A stretch of DNA of 64,000 nucleotides from Pseudonocardia sp. SCN 73-27 (lineage in GTDB: Bacteria; Actinomycetota; Actinomycetes; Mycobacteriales; Pseudonocardiaceae), in NCBI GenBank assembly GCA_001725415.1, contig MEGH01000038.1, forward strand, positions 73,715 through 137,714, read 5' to 3'. The stretch's first letter is position 1, and each line of letters begins with the position of its first letter. Shown here piece by piece: positions 1 to 8,433 of this stretch. Below the pieces are notes generated by a model, which did not search any database, was not told the DNA's origin, and worked only from the letters and a program-made list of their open reading frames with translations. The position numbers and the translations under genes are program-made.

Positions 1-1
1 C

Positions 2-949
2 CTGCTGGTCATCGGCTCGCTGACGATGCTCACCGGGCTCTCCACGCCGCAGAGCTGGACGTCGGACGTGTTCGCCGCGGGGTTCCTGCTCATCCCGGTG
101 CTCGCGGCGACGCAGTTGCGCGCCACCGTCTGCGCGGCCGTCGCGGGGGCGACTCTGGCCGTGTTCCTGGTCGCGGCGATCGTGACGCAGGAGGCCAACG
201 CCGAGCCGTGGGGCTCACTGCTGCTGCGGACGATGATCGTCGCCGGGGTGGGGCTCGGCTGTGTGGGGCTGTCCCGGATCCAGCGCTCCCGCGTCGAGAC
301 GATCGGCTCGCTCGTCAACGACCGCACCGACCTGCTCGACCAGCTCACCGGCATCGAGGAGCACGAGCGCCGGGCGCTGTCGGAGGCGCTGCACGACGGT
401 GCGCTGCAGTACGTCCTGGCCGCCCGCCAGGACCTGGAGGACGCCCGCGACACCGGCGACGCGGCGTCGTTCGACCGGATCGAGGAGGCGCTGCTGGAGT
501 CGTCGCGGCTGCTGCGGACCACCGTCTCCGAGCTGCACCCGGCCGTCCTCGACCGGGCGGGGCTGACGGCGGCACTCGGCGATCTCGTCCGCACCGCGGC
601 GGGCCGCGCCGGGTTCGTCGGGGAGGTGTCGACGGACGGCTGGCCCGACGAGCGCACCCCGCTGGACGGGATTCTCTACCGAACAGCGCGTGAGCTCGTC
701 GGCAACGCGGCGAAGCACGCGTCGGCGTCCACGCTGCGGCTGTCGCTCACCGGGTCCGACGGGTGTGCACGGCTGGTCGTCGCCGACGACGGCGTCGGCC
801 TGCCCGCCGACGCGATGACCACCAGCCTGCGCCGTGGCCACATCGGACTGGCCTCGCACCGGGTGCGCATCGAGGCCGCAGGCGGCACGTTCACGGCCGC
901 CCCCGCGGCGGAGGGGGGCACCGTGGTGGCGGTCCAGCTACCCCTGTGA
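2..949 (+). CDS. Sensor histidine kinase, NarL/DesK (HisKA_3) type, 5' partial
   Basis: This is the C-terminal part of a membrane sensor kinase; the frame is open to the left edge, so the start lies outside the window and the ATG at 26 is probably internal. Hydrophobic segments fill the first ~80 residues. They are followed by the dimerisation/phosphoacceptor motif EEHERRALSEALHDGALQ (His about residue 123 counted from the ATG at 26) and a HATPase_c domain with ELVGNAAKHA and VADDGVGL boxes. The short H-box with a HATPase of this type is known for NarL/DesK-family kinases, which pair with LuxR-type regulators. No regulator follows; the partner is presumably upstream, outside the window. The stop codon lies within a 40-bp palindrome. 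Confidence 0.9.
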   Translation: MLVIGSLTMLTGLSTPQSWTSDVFAAGFLLIPVLAATQLRATVCAAVAGATLAVFLVAAIVTQEANAEPWGSLLLRTMIVAGVGLGCVGLSRIQRSRVETIGSLVNDRTDLLDQLTGIEEHERRALSEALHDGALQYVLAARQDLEDARDTGDAASFDRIEEALLESSRLLRTTVSELHPAVLDRAGLTAALGDLVRTAAGRAGFVGEVSTDGWPDERTPLDGILYRTARELVGNAAKHASASTLRLSLTGSDGCARLVVADDGVGLPADAMTTSLRRGHIGLASHRVRIEAAGGTFTAAPAAEGGTVVAVQLPL

Positions 950-985
950 GCGGTGATGGTCGCCATGGCGATCATCACCACTCAC
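946..985. repeat. 40-bp palindromic repeat, family A copy 1
   Basis: A dyad with arm GTGAGCGGTGATGGTCGCCA and a near-complementary right arm ending CACCACTCAC. The TGA of the kinase gene lies in the first bases of the left arm. It is the first of ten copies of the same length and plan in the window. There is no T-tract after the stem, so it is not a classical intrinsic terminator. Confidence 0.9.
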
Positions 986-1129
986 GACCGCCGCGATCCG
1001 TGTCCGCCGATCGGTGGACACGGGCGTCGTCCTCGTCATCGTGCGGTCGGTCGACGGTGCGGATCCGTTGCGCGCGAGAGCCTTGAGGCATCGGGGAGGA
1101 AGCCCCGCAGACCGAATGAGGCGAGTGCG

Positions 1130-1798
1130 ATGACCACGACGATGGAGAACCGCTACTGGGACGGCGACACCGAGCGTATGGCGCCGGTCGGGCAGCAGGT
1201 CCGCACCGCCGTCCCGCCGCGGGCGGCCGCTCCGGAGCAGGGCTACGACCGGCAGCGCGGCTACGAGGCGCAGCACGGGTTCTCCGGCGAGCGTCGCTAC
1301 GGCTACGACGGAGCCTCGGCCGCCGTCCCGCCGGCCGCCCCGATCAACGTCGAGCCGGTCGAGCACCGCCCTGTCGTCGACGCCACGCGCCTCTGGGCCG
1401 GCGGCCTCGCCACCGCTGTCGTGGCAGCGTTGATCGGGCTGGTCGGAGTCCTCGTCGTCCGGGTGGCCTTCCACGTCGCGCTCTACGCACCGGCCGGTTC
1501 GGCGGCGCTGGGGTCGTCGGCCTCGGTGACAACTCTCTGCCTGGTCGCCGCCGGCGCCGCGCTCGCCGCGACGGGCCTCGCCCACCTGCTCCTGCTGTCG
1601 ACGCCGCGCCCGCTGGCCTACCTCGGCTGGATCGTCGGCCTCACGACCGCCGTCGCCGTGGTGATCCCCTTCCTCGGCGCGACGGCGCTGGCCGTCACCG
1701 GTGCCGCCGCGGTGATCCACCTGATCATCGGCCTGGCGATCGGGACGCTCGTCGCCGGCTCGGCCGCCGCCGCGACCCGCAGCGGCCGGCTCCACTGA
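1130..1798 (+). CDS. DUF6069-type membrane protein
   Basis: A 222-residue membrane protein of unknown function. The first ~80 residues are polar and rich in Tyr, Gly, Arg and Pro. Four hydrophobic helices follow (starting near TRLWAGGLATAVVAAL, then TLCLVAAGAALAATG, YLGWIVGLTTAVAVV and TGAAAVIHLIIGLAIG). The GWIVGLTTAVAVVIPF stretch resembles what I know of the DUF6069 family. The ATG at 1130 is chosen over longer in-frame starts because it begins just before the recognisable protein and has a GA-rich stretch (GAATGAGGCGAG) upstream. The longer reading would run through the palindrome at 946-985. It stands alone between the kinase and the oxidoreductase operon. Confidence 0.75.
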   Translation: MTTTMENRYWDGDTERMAPVGQQVRTAVPPRAAAPEQGYDRQRGYEAQHGFSGERRYGYDGASAAVPPAAPINVEPVEHRPVVDATRLWAGGLATAVVAALIGLVGVLVVRVAFHVALYAPAGSAALGSSASVTTLCLVAAGAALAATGLAHLLLLSTPRPLAYLGWIVGLTTAVAVVIPFLGATALAVTGAAAVIHLIIGLAIGTLVAGSAAAATRSGRLH

Positions 1799-1959
1799 TC
1801 GGGCACATCGAGACCTGATCGCGACTCCGACCCGGCAGTCTCGACCTCGCGCCCTCGCACCGGACCCACCAGCCCGGTGCGGGGGCGCCTTCCTGTGCGC
1901 GGAACCGAGTCGTCGTTAGAACCTTGACTACGCTCCCCGTCGGGGGCAGTGTCCCCGGT

Positions 1960-3909
1960 GTGGCCTCACCGTTGACGCGCCTGTTCGAGCCCGTGCAGAT
2001 GGGGAACGTGCGGCTGCGCAACCGCATCGTCATGGCCGGTCACGGCAGCCGGTTCGTCGACCCGCACGAGCACGCGCTGGCCGAACGGCAGGCCCACTAC
2101 CTGGCCGAACGAGCCCGCGGCGGCGTCGGGCTGATCATCCAGGGCTCCGGCATCGTGCACCCGACCGGCCTGACCTTCGGCGGCATCAACCAGGTCTGGG
2201 ACGACGCCGGCATCGCCCCCTACGCCCGCGTCGTCGACGCCGTCCACGCGCACGACGCCGCGATCTTCGCCCAGCTGTCCCACCTCGGACGCCAGGGCAG
2301 CGGCTTTCCCAGCCACCGCGAGCTGTGGGCGCCCTCGGCCGTGCCCGACCCGTCGAGCCGCGTCGTGCCCCACGCGATGACGCGCGCCGACATCTCCGAG
2401 CTCGTCGAGTCCTACCGGTCGGCAGCGCGGCGCTTCCTCGCCGCGGGGTTCGACGGCCTCGAGGTCTACATGGCCCACGGCTACCTGTTGTGCTCCTTCC
2501 TCTCCCGCTTCAGCAACACCCGCACCGACGAGTACGGCGGCTCGCTGGAGAACCGGATGCGGCTGCCGCTGCGGGTGCTCGCCGAGGTTCGCGAGGTCGC
2601 CGGGCCGGACGTGCCCGTCGGCATCCGGGTGTCCGGCGACGAGTTCGTCCCCGGCGGCCTGGAGATCGACGAGAGCCGCGAGATCGTCGCCCGGCTCCTC
2701 GACGCCGTGCCGACCCACTACGTGAGCGTCAGCCAGTCCAACTACGCCTCGATCGACCGTCAGATCCCCGACATGAGCTACCGGCAGGCGCCGTTCGTGC
2801 ACCTCGCCGGCTCGATCCGCGAGGTCACGGGCGGGGTGCCGGTGTTCGCGGTCGCCCGCGTCGTCTCCGCGGAGAAGGCCGAGGAGCTGATCGTCGACGG
2901 CACCGCCGACCTGGTGTGCCTGGTCCGCCCCCTGATCGCCGACCCCGAGCTGCCGAACAAGGCCCGAGACGGCCGCCTCGACGAGATCCGGCCCTGCATC
3001 TCGTGCAACGTCGGCTGCCGCGGCGGGCCCCATCGCGGCGTCCCGGTCGCGTGCCTGGTCAACCCCGTCGTCGGCTTCGAGAAGCAGTGGGGCGGCGAAC
3101 TGCCTGTCGTCGACGAACCGCGCCACGTGGTCGTCGTCGGCGGCGGGCCGGGCGGGCTGAAGACGGCCGAGACCGCGGCCCTGCGCGGGCACCGCGTCAC
3201 GCTGCTGGAGGCCTCCGACCGGCTGGGTGGACAGGTGCTCGTCGCCGCCGCCGCGATGCCCTACCGCGACGAGTTCGCGGGGGCGACGAGGTTCCTCGAA
3301 CACCAGCTCGCCCGCCTCGACGTGGACGTGCGGGTGGGCGTGCGCGCCGGGGTGCCGGAGATCCTCGCGCTGGACCCGGACCTCGTCGTCGTCGCCACGG
3401 GCTCGACGCCCGGCACGCCCCCGGTCCCCGGCGGTGCCGGTGCGGTCAGCGCCCACGACGCCATCACCCACGGGGTGCACGGCGAGCGGGTCGTCGTCCT
3501 CGACTCCGGCGAGGCCGACTGGAAGGTCCTCACCACCTGCGAGCGCCTCGCCGCGGACGGACACGTCGTCACCCTCATCACGCCGGTCCCCGCCGGGGCC
3601 GAGCTCGACGCGTTCTCCCGGCCGCCGATGATGCGCCGCCTCGGCGCGGCGAAGGTCCGGATCCGGGAGAGCCACACCGTGCTGTCCATCGAGGACGGAC
3701 AGGTGCGCTCGCGCGACAACTGGACCGGCGAGCAGGTAGTAGACGACGCCGACGCGGTCGTTGCCGCGTGGTACGGCGTGGCCTCCGACGCGCTGGTCGG
3801 AGAGCTTGCGGCGCAGGGGATTCAGGTCCGGGCCGTGGGCGACGCGCTCGCCCCGCGCCGGGCCATCGACGCGATCTGGGACGGGTTCCGAGTGGGGGTG
3901 GAAGCATGA
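1960..3909 (+). CDS. OYE/2,4-dienoyl-CoA reductase-type FMN, FAD and 4Fe-4S oxidoreductase
   Basis: A three-part reductase. An N-terminal OYE-type TIM barrel (NVRLRNRIVMAGHGSRF; FAQLSHLGRQG; FSNTRTDEYGGSLENR) is followed by a 4Fe-4S site (CISCNVGC, then a fourth Cys in VACLVNP) and a C-terminal FAD/NAD domain (VVVVGGGPGGLKTAETAALRG). This is the layout of 2,4-dienoyl-CoA reductase FadH, trimethylamine dehydrogenase and related enzymes. The substrate cannot be told from sequence. The GTG at 1960 (VASPLTRLFEP) is chosen because family members usually begin just before this motif; a TTG at 1924 is an alternative. It overlaps the next SDR gene by 4 bases (ATGA), so the two are probably one operon. 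It resembles the mycofactocin-linked OYE proteins at 22.8-26.6 kb but is complete. Confidence 0.85.
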   Translation: MASPLTRLFEPVQMGNVRLRNRIVMAGHGSRFVDPHEHALAERQAHYLAERARGGVGLIIQGSGIVHPTGLTFGGINQVWDDAGIAPYARVVDAVHAHDAAIFAQLSHLGRQGSGFPSHRELWAPSAVPDPSSRVVPHAMTRADISELVESYRSAARRFLAAGFDGLEVYMAHGYLLCSFLSRFSNTRTDEYGGSLENRMRLPLRVLAEVREVAGPDVPVGIRVSGDEFVPGGLEIDESREIVARLLDAVPTHYVSVSQSNYASIDRQIPDMSYRQAPFVHLAGSIREVTGGVPVFAVARVVSAEKAEELIVDGTADLVCLVRPLIADPELPNKARDGRLDEIRPCISCNVGCRGGPHRGVPVACLVNPVVGFEKQWGGELPVVDEPRHVVVVGGGPGGLKTAETAALRGHRVTLLEASDRLGGQVLVAAAAMPYRDEFAGATRFLEHQLARLDVDVRVGVRAGVPEILALDPDLVVVATGSTPGTPPVPGGAGAVSAHDAITHGVHGERVVVLDSGEADWKVLTTCERLAADGHVVTLITPVPAGAELDAFSRPPMMRRLGAAKVRIRESHTVLSIEDGQVRSRDNWTGEQVVDDADAVVAAWYGVASDALVGELAAQGIQVRAVGDALAPRRAIDAIWDGFRVGVEA

Positions 3910-4655
3910 AGACGGTGCTCGTGACGGGTGCGGGCGGCGGGATCGGCGCGGGGATCGCCCGGGTCCTGGCGTCGCGGGACTGGCACGTGGTGGTGAACGA
4001 CGTGTCCGTGGACGGGGCGGAGAAGGTCGCGGCCGACATCGGTGGGACGGCGCTGCCCGGTGACGTGACCACCGACCCGGCGGCGCTGGTCGAGGCGGCG
4101 GTGGCCGTCAACGGCGGGCTCGACGGGCTGGTCAACAACGCCGGGATCATCCGCCGCGGCCCGCTGTCCTCGCTGGATGCGGCGGACGTCGACGCGGTGC
4201 TGGGGGTCAACCTGCGCGCGGTCGTCGCGCTCTCGGCCGCCGCGCTGCCGCACCTGTCCGCGACGGGCGGGTCGATCGTCAACATCGCGTCGATGGCGGC
4301 GGAGGTGCCGCAGCTGGGCGGGGGTATGTACGCGGCGTCGAAGGCCGGGGTGGCGTCGTTCACCCGGCAGGCGGCCGTCGAGTGGGGTGCGCAGGGCGTG
4401 CGGGTCAACGCCATCGGCCCCGGCATGATCCGCACCGAGATGGCCGAGGCCGTCTACGCCGACCCGGTCATGTACGAGCGCCGCCGCGCGCTCATCCCTG
4501 TCGGGCGGATCGGGGCGCCGGAGGACATCGGCCGCGTCGTCGCCTTCCTGCTCTCCGACGACGCCGGCTACGTCAGCGGCCAGCACATCCTCGTCGACGG
4601 CGCCCTCACTCAGACCTTGATGGCCCACTTCCCGCAGCCGGGCGACACCGCGTAA
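3906..4655 (+). CDS. Short-chain dehydrogenase/reductase (SDR)
   Basis: A 249-residue classical SDR. The cofactor motif TGAGGGIGAG lies at the N-terminus, the NNAG structural motif near residue 78, Ser in the NIASMAAE strand and catalytic YAASK near residue 143. The C-terminus carries DDAGYVSGQHILVDGA, as in FabG-like enzymes. An acidic residue after beta strand 2 (VNDVS) favours NAD(H). It starts at the ATG that overlaps the stop of the OYE-type reductase, so the pair likely oxidises and reduces a common substrate. The true substrate is unknown. Confidence 0.9.
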   Translation: MKTVLVTGAGGGIGAGIARVLASRDWHVVVNDVSVDGAEKVAADIGGTALPGDVTTDPAALVEAAVAVNGGLDGLVNNAGIIRRGPLSSLDAADVDAVLGVNLRAVVALSAAALPHLSATGGSIVNIASMAAEVPQLGGGMYAASKAGVASFTRQAAVEWGAQGVRVNAIGPGMIRTEMAEAVYADPVMYERRRALIPVGRIGAPEDIGRVVAFLLSDDAGYVSGQHILVDGALTQTLMAHFPQPGDTA

Positions 4656-4714
4656 CCGCCGAAACGTGAGTGCTGTTTCGCGGGCCGCGGACAGCTCTCC
4701 TGTTGGTCTCGGCG

Positions 4715-5413
4715 TCAGAGGTCGACGACGAGCCAGCCGCCGTGGTGCTCCGCCACGGTGAAGGGGCGGCCTGTCGTGTGGCCCAGGGTGTGGAGGTCGG
4801 CCAGGTCGAAGCGGCGGACGTGGCCCCAGGTGCGGTCGGGCTCGTCCTCGAACGGCACCGCCACGACGACGCGCTGCCGCGCGACCCGCAGCATCTCCGC
4901 CAGCACCTGCTGTCCCGCACGTGGGGGCAGGTGTTCGAGCAGGTGGACGGCGAACAGCGTGTCGGCCGACCTGGAGGCGAGCGGGACGGCGGTGGCGTCG
5001 GCGGCCATCGCGTGCACGGGACGGCCGAGGCGCCGTGACATCCGGGCGAGCAGCGCGGCCGTGCCCGGCACCAGGTCGAGCGCCGTGACCCGGTGGCCCG
5101 CGGCGGCCAGTCGCAGCGACAGGAACCCGAAGCAGCACCCGAGCTCGACGACGTCCCCGATCGCGAGCCCTGCTGCCCGCTCGTGCACCGGCGCGATCTC
5201 GGCGCACGTGCCGGAGACCCGTGCGCGGGTCTCCAGCGCGCCGAGGGTGTTGCGGTAGAAGGCGAGCCAGGCCTCGTCGGGATCGTCGGCAGCCGCGGTG
5301 ACGACGGCGACGAACGCCGCCTCGAACGCCTCCGGCGACAGGACGCCCGGCGCCACGAGGGTGCGCGCGAGCCAGCCGGCGAGGTCGTTGTCGAGCCGGT
5401 CGAGAGTGATCAT
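4715..5413 (-). CDS. Class I SAM-dependent methyltransferase; possible mycofactocin oligosaccharide methyltransferase (MftM-like)
   Basis: A 232-residue methyltransferase. SAM motif I is VVELGCCFGFLSLRLA, the acidic residue after strand 2 is in VTALDLVPG, and motif III/IV is ADTLFAVHLLEHLP. A distinctive N-terminal part (SPEAFEAAF, WLAFYRNTLGALETR) and C-terminal EHHGGWLVVDL flank the Rossmann fold. I think it resembles the methyltransferase that caps mycofactocin glycans (MftM). That is from memory and unconfirmed, though a mycofactocin locus lies 16 kb away. It is convergent with the SDR gene, with a small hairpin (CGAAAC...GTTTCG) in the 59-base gap. Confidence 0.7.
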   Translation of the reverse strand: MITLDRLDNDLAGWLARTLVAPGVLSPEAFEAAFVAVVTAAADDPDEAWLAFYRNTLGALETRARVSGTCAEIAPVHERAAGLAIGDVVELGCCFGFLSLRLAAAGHRVTALDLVPGTAALLARMSRRLGRPVHAMAADATAVPLASRSADTLFAVHLLEHLPPRAGQQVLAEMLRVARQRVVVAVPFEDEPDRTWGHVRRFDLADLHTLGHTTGRPFTVAEHHGGWLVVDL

Positions 5414-5576
5414 GTGCTGCTCCCGGGGTCGCGGCAGCCCTGTGCCGCAGCACGTCCGACGCTAGGTCGGTGCGTGGCGCAGCGGTGCGGAAACCGTCCG
5501 CGCGGGGGCGCGCGACTGTCCGACCGGACGGGCCCCGGTCCGCGCCTCCGGGTGAGGCTCGTCGCTGTAATCGATA

Positions 5577-5606
5577 TTGACTGTCGTTTTCATCAGCACG
5601 TAGCGT
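5577..5606 (+). promoter_or_regulatory. Candidate promoter with metal-regulator-like dyad upstream of the ABC importer
   Basis: TTGACT at 5577-5582 and TAGCGT at 5601-5606 are spaced by 18 bases and lie about 35 bases before the permease GTG. The 15-mer TGACTGTCGTTTTCA at 5578-5592 overlaps the -35 and spacer. Its outer TGA/TCA arms resemble 15-bp Fur/Zur-type boxes, but the inner match is weak. This AT-richer patch stands out from its surroundings. Confidence 0.4.
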
Positions 5607-5639
5607 CGTCGTCGCAGGAGTCGAGGATGCGAGGGCACG

Positions 5640-6701
5640 GTGACGTCAGCAACGACCGCTCTGGTCGGTCCGCGGTTCGCCGCGCCGGGCCGATTCGCGC
5701 TGCTCTGCGGCGGGTTGGCCGTCGCGACGGTCGTCGTAGTGGTGCTCGGCGTCGTGATCGGCGCGGTGCCGGTGCCGCCGGGGACTGTGGTCGGCGTCGT
5801 CGCGCACCGGCTCGGGCTGCCCGTCGCCGCGCCCGACCCGGTGGCCGACCAGATCGTCTGGGCCTCCCGGCTCCCGCGCGTGCTGTTGGCGGTGCTGGTC
5901 GGCGCGGGGCTGGCGGTCGCGGGGGCGGTCATCCAGTCGGTCGTGCGCAACCCGCTCGGCGACCCCTACCTGATCGGCGTCGTCCCCGGGGCCGGGCTGG
6001 GCGCGGTCACGGTCATCGTCGCAGGCGGCGCCGCGGTGGGCGGGCTGTCGCTGTCGGCGGCGGCGTTCGTCGGGGCGCTGCTGGCGTTCGCGGTGACGTT
6101 CCTGCTGGGCCGCAAGGACGGGCACTGGCCGCCGACGCGCCTCGTGCTCGCCGGCGTCGCTGTCGGCTACCTCGTCTCGGCCGTCACCTACTTCCTGCAG
6201 ACGATCGCGACGCCGACCCAGGTCACCCGCGTCCTGTTCTGGACGCTCGGCAGCGTCGCGAGCGCCCGCTGGGCCGATCTCGTGCTGCCGGTGATCGTGG
6301 TCGTCGCCGCCACCGGGTGGCTGCTGCTGCAGGGCCGCCGGCTCGACGCGCTGGCCAACGGCACCGACGTCGCCTCCTCGCTGGGCCTCGCGGTCGGCCG
6401 GTTCCAGCTGCAGTTGATGCTCGTCGTGGCGTTGCTGACGGGCACGCTCGTCGCAGTCTCGGGCGGGATCCTGTTCGTGGGGCTGGTGATCCCGCACGTC
6501 GCGCGGCTGCTCGTCGGGGCGGGCAACCGGCGAGTGCTGGTCGGGGCGGTGCTGCTGGGGGCGGTGTTGCTGCCGCTGGCCGACCTCGCCGCCCGCACCG
6601 TCCGCGCCCCCGTCGAGCTGCCGATCGGCATCGTGACCGCCGCCGTCGGCGCGCCGTTCTTTCTGTGGCTGCTGCGGTCCTCGGGCAAGGGGGCGCGCTG
6701 A
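5640..6701 (+). CDS. FecCD-family ABC transporter permease (iron chelate/cobalamin type)
   Basis: A 353-residue polytopic membrane protein with the hallmarks of BtuC/FepD permeases: RLPRVLLAVLVGAGLAVAGA near the N-terminus, NPLGDPYLIGVVPGAGLGA, and GLVIPHVARLLVG close to the C-terminus, where the ABC ATPase docks. The GTG start at 5640 follows a GAGGG ribosome-binding site. Its stop overlaps the ATPase start by one base. The transported ligand is probably a metal chelate or corrinoid, given the family; nothing in the permease defines it. Confidence 0.93.
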   Translation: MTSATTALVGPRFAAPGRFALLCGGLAVATVVVVVLGVVIGAVPVPPGTVVGVVAHRLGLPVAAPDPVADQIVWASRLPRVLLAVLVGAGLAVAGAVIQSVVRNPLGDPYLIGVVPGAGLGAVTVIVAGGAAVGGLSLSAAAFVGALLAFAVTFLLGRKDGHWPPTRLVLAGVAVGYLVSAVTYFLQTIATPTQVTRVLFWTLGSVASARWADLVLPVIVVVAATGWLLLQGRRLDALANGTDVASSLGLAVGRFQLQLMLVVALLTGTLVAVSGGILFVGLVIPHVARLLVGAGNRRVLVGAVLLGAVLLPLADLAARTVRAPVELPIGIVTAAVGAPFFLWLLRSSGKGAR

Positions 6702-7528
6702 TGCGGGTCGAGGCCGAGGGCGTCGACGTCGAGATCGCCGGGCGGACGATCGTCGCGGGGGCGGTGCTGCGCGCGGAGCCCGGGACCGTCGTGGGGCTGT
6801 TGGGGCCCAACGGGTCCGGCAAGACGACGCTGCTGCGCACCGTCCACCGGGCGTTGCGCCCGCACGCCGGGACCGTCCACGTCGGGGGCGACGACGTGTG
6901 GCGGCTCGCCCCCAGGACCGCGGCGCGGCGGACCGCCGTCGTCATGCAGGACGACCCGACCGACTTCGAGTTCACGGTCCGCGAGGTCGTCGAGCTCGGC
7001 CGGGTGCCGCACCAGGGCCTGCTCTCGCGCGATCCCGCCGCCGACGCCGCGATCGTCGCCGACGCCATGCTCACCGCTCGGGTCGACGGCCTGGCCGACC
7101 GGCTCGTCAGCACCCTGTCCGGAGGTGAGCGGCAACGGGTGTTCCTCGCCCGCGCGCTCGCCCAGTCGACGCCCGTCCTCGTCCTCGACGAGCCGACCAA
7201 CCATCTCGACGTCCGCGCGCAGGTCGAGCTGCTCGAACTGCTGCGCGGGCTGGGCGTCACCGTCGTCGCCGCGCTGCACGACTTCAACCTCGCAGCCGCC
7301 TACTGCGACGACGTCGTCGTCATGCGCGACGGCCGCGTCGTCGCCCACGGCCCGATGGCCGACGTCCTCGTCCCCGACCTGGTGTCGCGGGTCTACGGCG
7401 TCGCCGTCGCGCGTGGGACCAACCCGCTGACGGGCCGCCCGTCGTTCACGTTCGCCCCCCTTCCCCAGCTCGAGGAGAACCCGTGTCCGTCCCCCGCCTC
7501 GCCGTTGCAGCCGTCGCCGCTGCCCTGA
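6701..7528 (+). CDS. ABC transporter ATP-binding protein (FepC/BtuD type)
   Basis: The nucleotide-binding subunit of the importer. Walker A is GPNGSGKTT, the Q-loop is VVMQDD, the signature is LSGGERQRVFLARAL, Walker B is VLVLDEPTNHLD and the switch His is in ALHDFNLAA. It is 275 residues, about the usual length plus a tail: its last 15 codons are read through the start region of the substrate-binding protein gene, a 46-base overlap in different frames. The start ATG overlaps the permease stop, so translation is probably coupled. Confidence 0.93.
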   Translation: MRVEAEGVDVEIAGRTIVAGAVLRAEPGTVVGLLGPNGSGKTTLLRTVHRALRPHAGTVHVGGDDVWRLAPRTAARRTAVVMQDDPTDFEFTVREVVELGRVPHQGLLSRDPAADAAIVADAMLTARVDGLADRLVSTLSGGERQRVFLARALAQSTPVLVLDEPTNHLDVRAQVELLELLRGLGVTVVAALHDFNLAAAYCDDVVVMRDGRVVAHGPMADVLVPDLVSRVYGVAVARGTNPLTGRPSFTFAPLPQLEENPCPSPASPLQPSPLP

Positions 7529-8433
7529 CGCTCGCCGCGTGCGGCAGCGCCCCCGCCGCGGGCCCTGCCGCCGCGACCGGTGAGGGCTTCCCGGTGTCGG
7601 TCACCCGCTGTGGCCACGAGCAGACCTTCGTCGCGCCGCCCGAGCGCGTCGTCCTCGGCTGGCCGACGACCCAGCGCACCCTCGCCGCGCTCGGTGTCGC
7701 CGACCGTGTCACCGGATACGTCAGCGGCGCGCTCGCGCCGATGCCCGCCGGCTCGACCGCGCAGGAGGTGTCGCCCGACTTCAAGCCCGCCAAGGAAGCC
7801 GTCCTCGCCGCCCGGCCCGGGCTGTTCCTGGCCAACGACGAGAACCAGATCTCCGGCGCCGAGGGCACCGCGAGCTGGGCCGACCTCGACGCCGCCGGCG
7901 GTCGCGGGTTCGTGCTCGGCGGGTACTGCCTCGACGCGCCCGCCCCCGACACCCTCGACGCCGTCTACACCGACATCCGCGACCTCGGTTCGATCTTCGG
8001 TGTCCGCGACCGGGCCGACCAGGTCGTCACCGACCTGCAGCGCCGGGTCACCACCGCCGCGGCGAAGGGCGGCGGGGCACGGGTCGCGGTCGTGCAGGTC
8101 TACGACGGCAAGGTCTACGCGCTCGCCGGCTCGTACTACAACGCGATCGTCGCCGGTGCCGGCATGACCAACGTGTTCGCCGGGCTCGGCCAGAACTTCG
8201 CCGAGATCAGCGCCGAGCAGGTCCTCACCTCGACGCCCGACGCGATCATCGCCGTCCACGACGACCCCGCCGGTGCCGACGCCGCCGTCGCCGCCGCACG
8301 TGAGGCCTTCGCGTCGACCCCGGCTGTGGCCGCGGGGAAGGTGTCGGCGATGTCGAGCGTCGACATCAGCGGTGGCGGCGTGAACATCGTCGACCTCGTC
8401 GAGCAGGCGGCCACCGCGGTCCACGGCCCGTGA
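7483..8433 (+). CDS. Iron-siderophore/cobalamin-type ABC substrate-binding lipoprotein
   Basis: A 316-residue FepB/BtuF-type binding protein. The signal peptide ends in the lipobox LAAC followed by Gly-Ser, so it should be lipid-anchored outside the membrane. The mature part has the two-lobe motifs PPERVVLGWPTTQRTLAALG and the late QVLTSTPDAIIAVHDD. The GTG start at 7483 has GAGGAG just upstream and lies inside the 3' end of the ATPase gene. Two mature-region Cys (VTRCG, GGYCLD) could form a disulfide. The ligand is not determinable from sequence. Confidence 0.9.
   Translation: MSVPRLAVAAVAAALTLAACGSAPAAGPAAATGEGFPVSVTRCGHEQTFVAPPERVVLGWPTTQRTLAALGVADRVTGYVSGALAPMPAGSTAQEVSPDFKPAKEAVLAARPGLFLANDENQISGAEGTASWADLDAAGGRGFVLGGYCLDAPAPDTLDAVYTDIRDLGSIFGVRDRADQVVTDLQRRVTTAAAKGGGARVAVVQVYDGKVYALAGSYYNAIVAGAGMTNVFAGLGQNFAEISAEQVLTSTPDAIIAVHDDPAGADAAVAAAREAFASTPAVAAGKVSAMSSVDISGGGVNIVDLVEQAATAVHGP

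Noticed and set aside
953-1129. Upstream extension of the DUF6069 gene through the palindrome
   Set aside because: It reads repeat sequence and unconserved residues; the ATG at 1130 fits better.
2325-4655. A 776-codon plus-strand frame covering the OYE and SDR genes
   Set aside because: Only its 3' part (from 3906) is protein-like; the rest is an Arg/Pro-rich shadow of the OYE gene.
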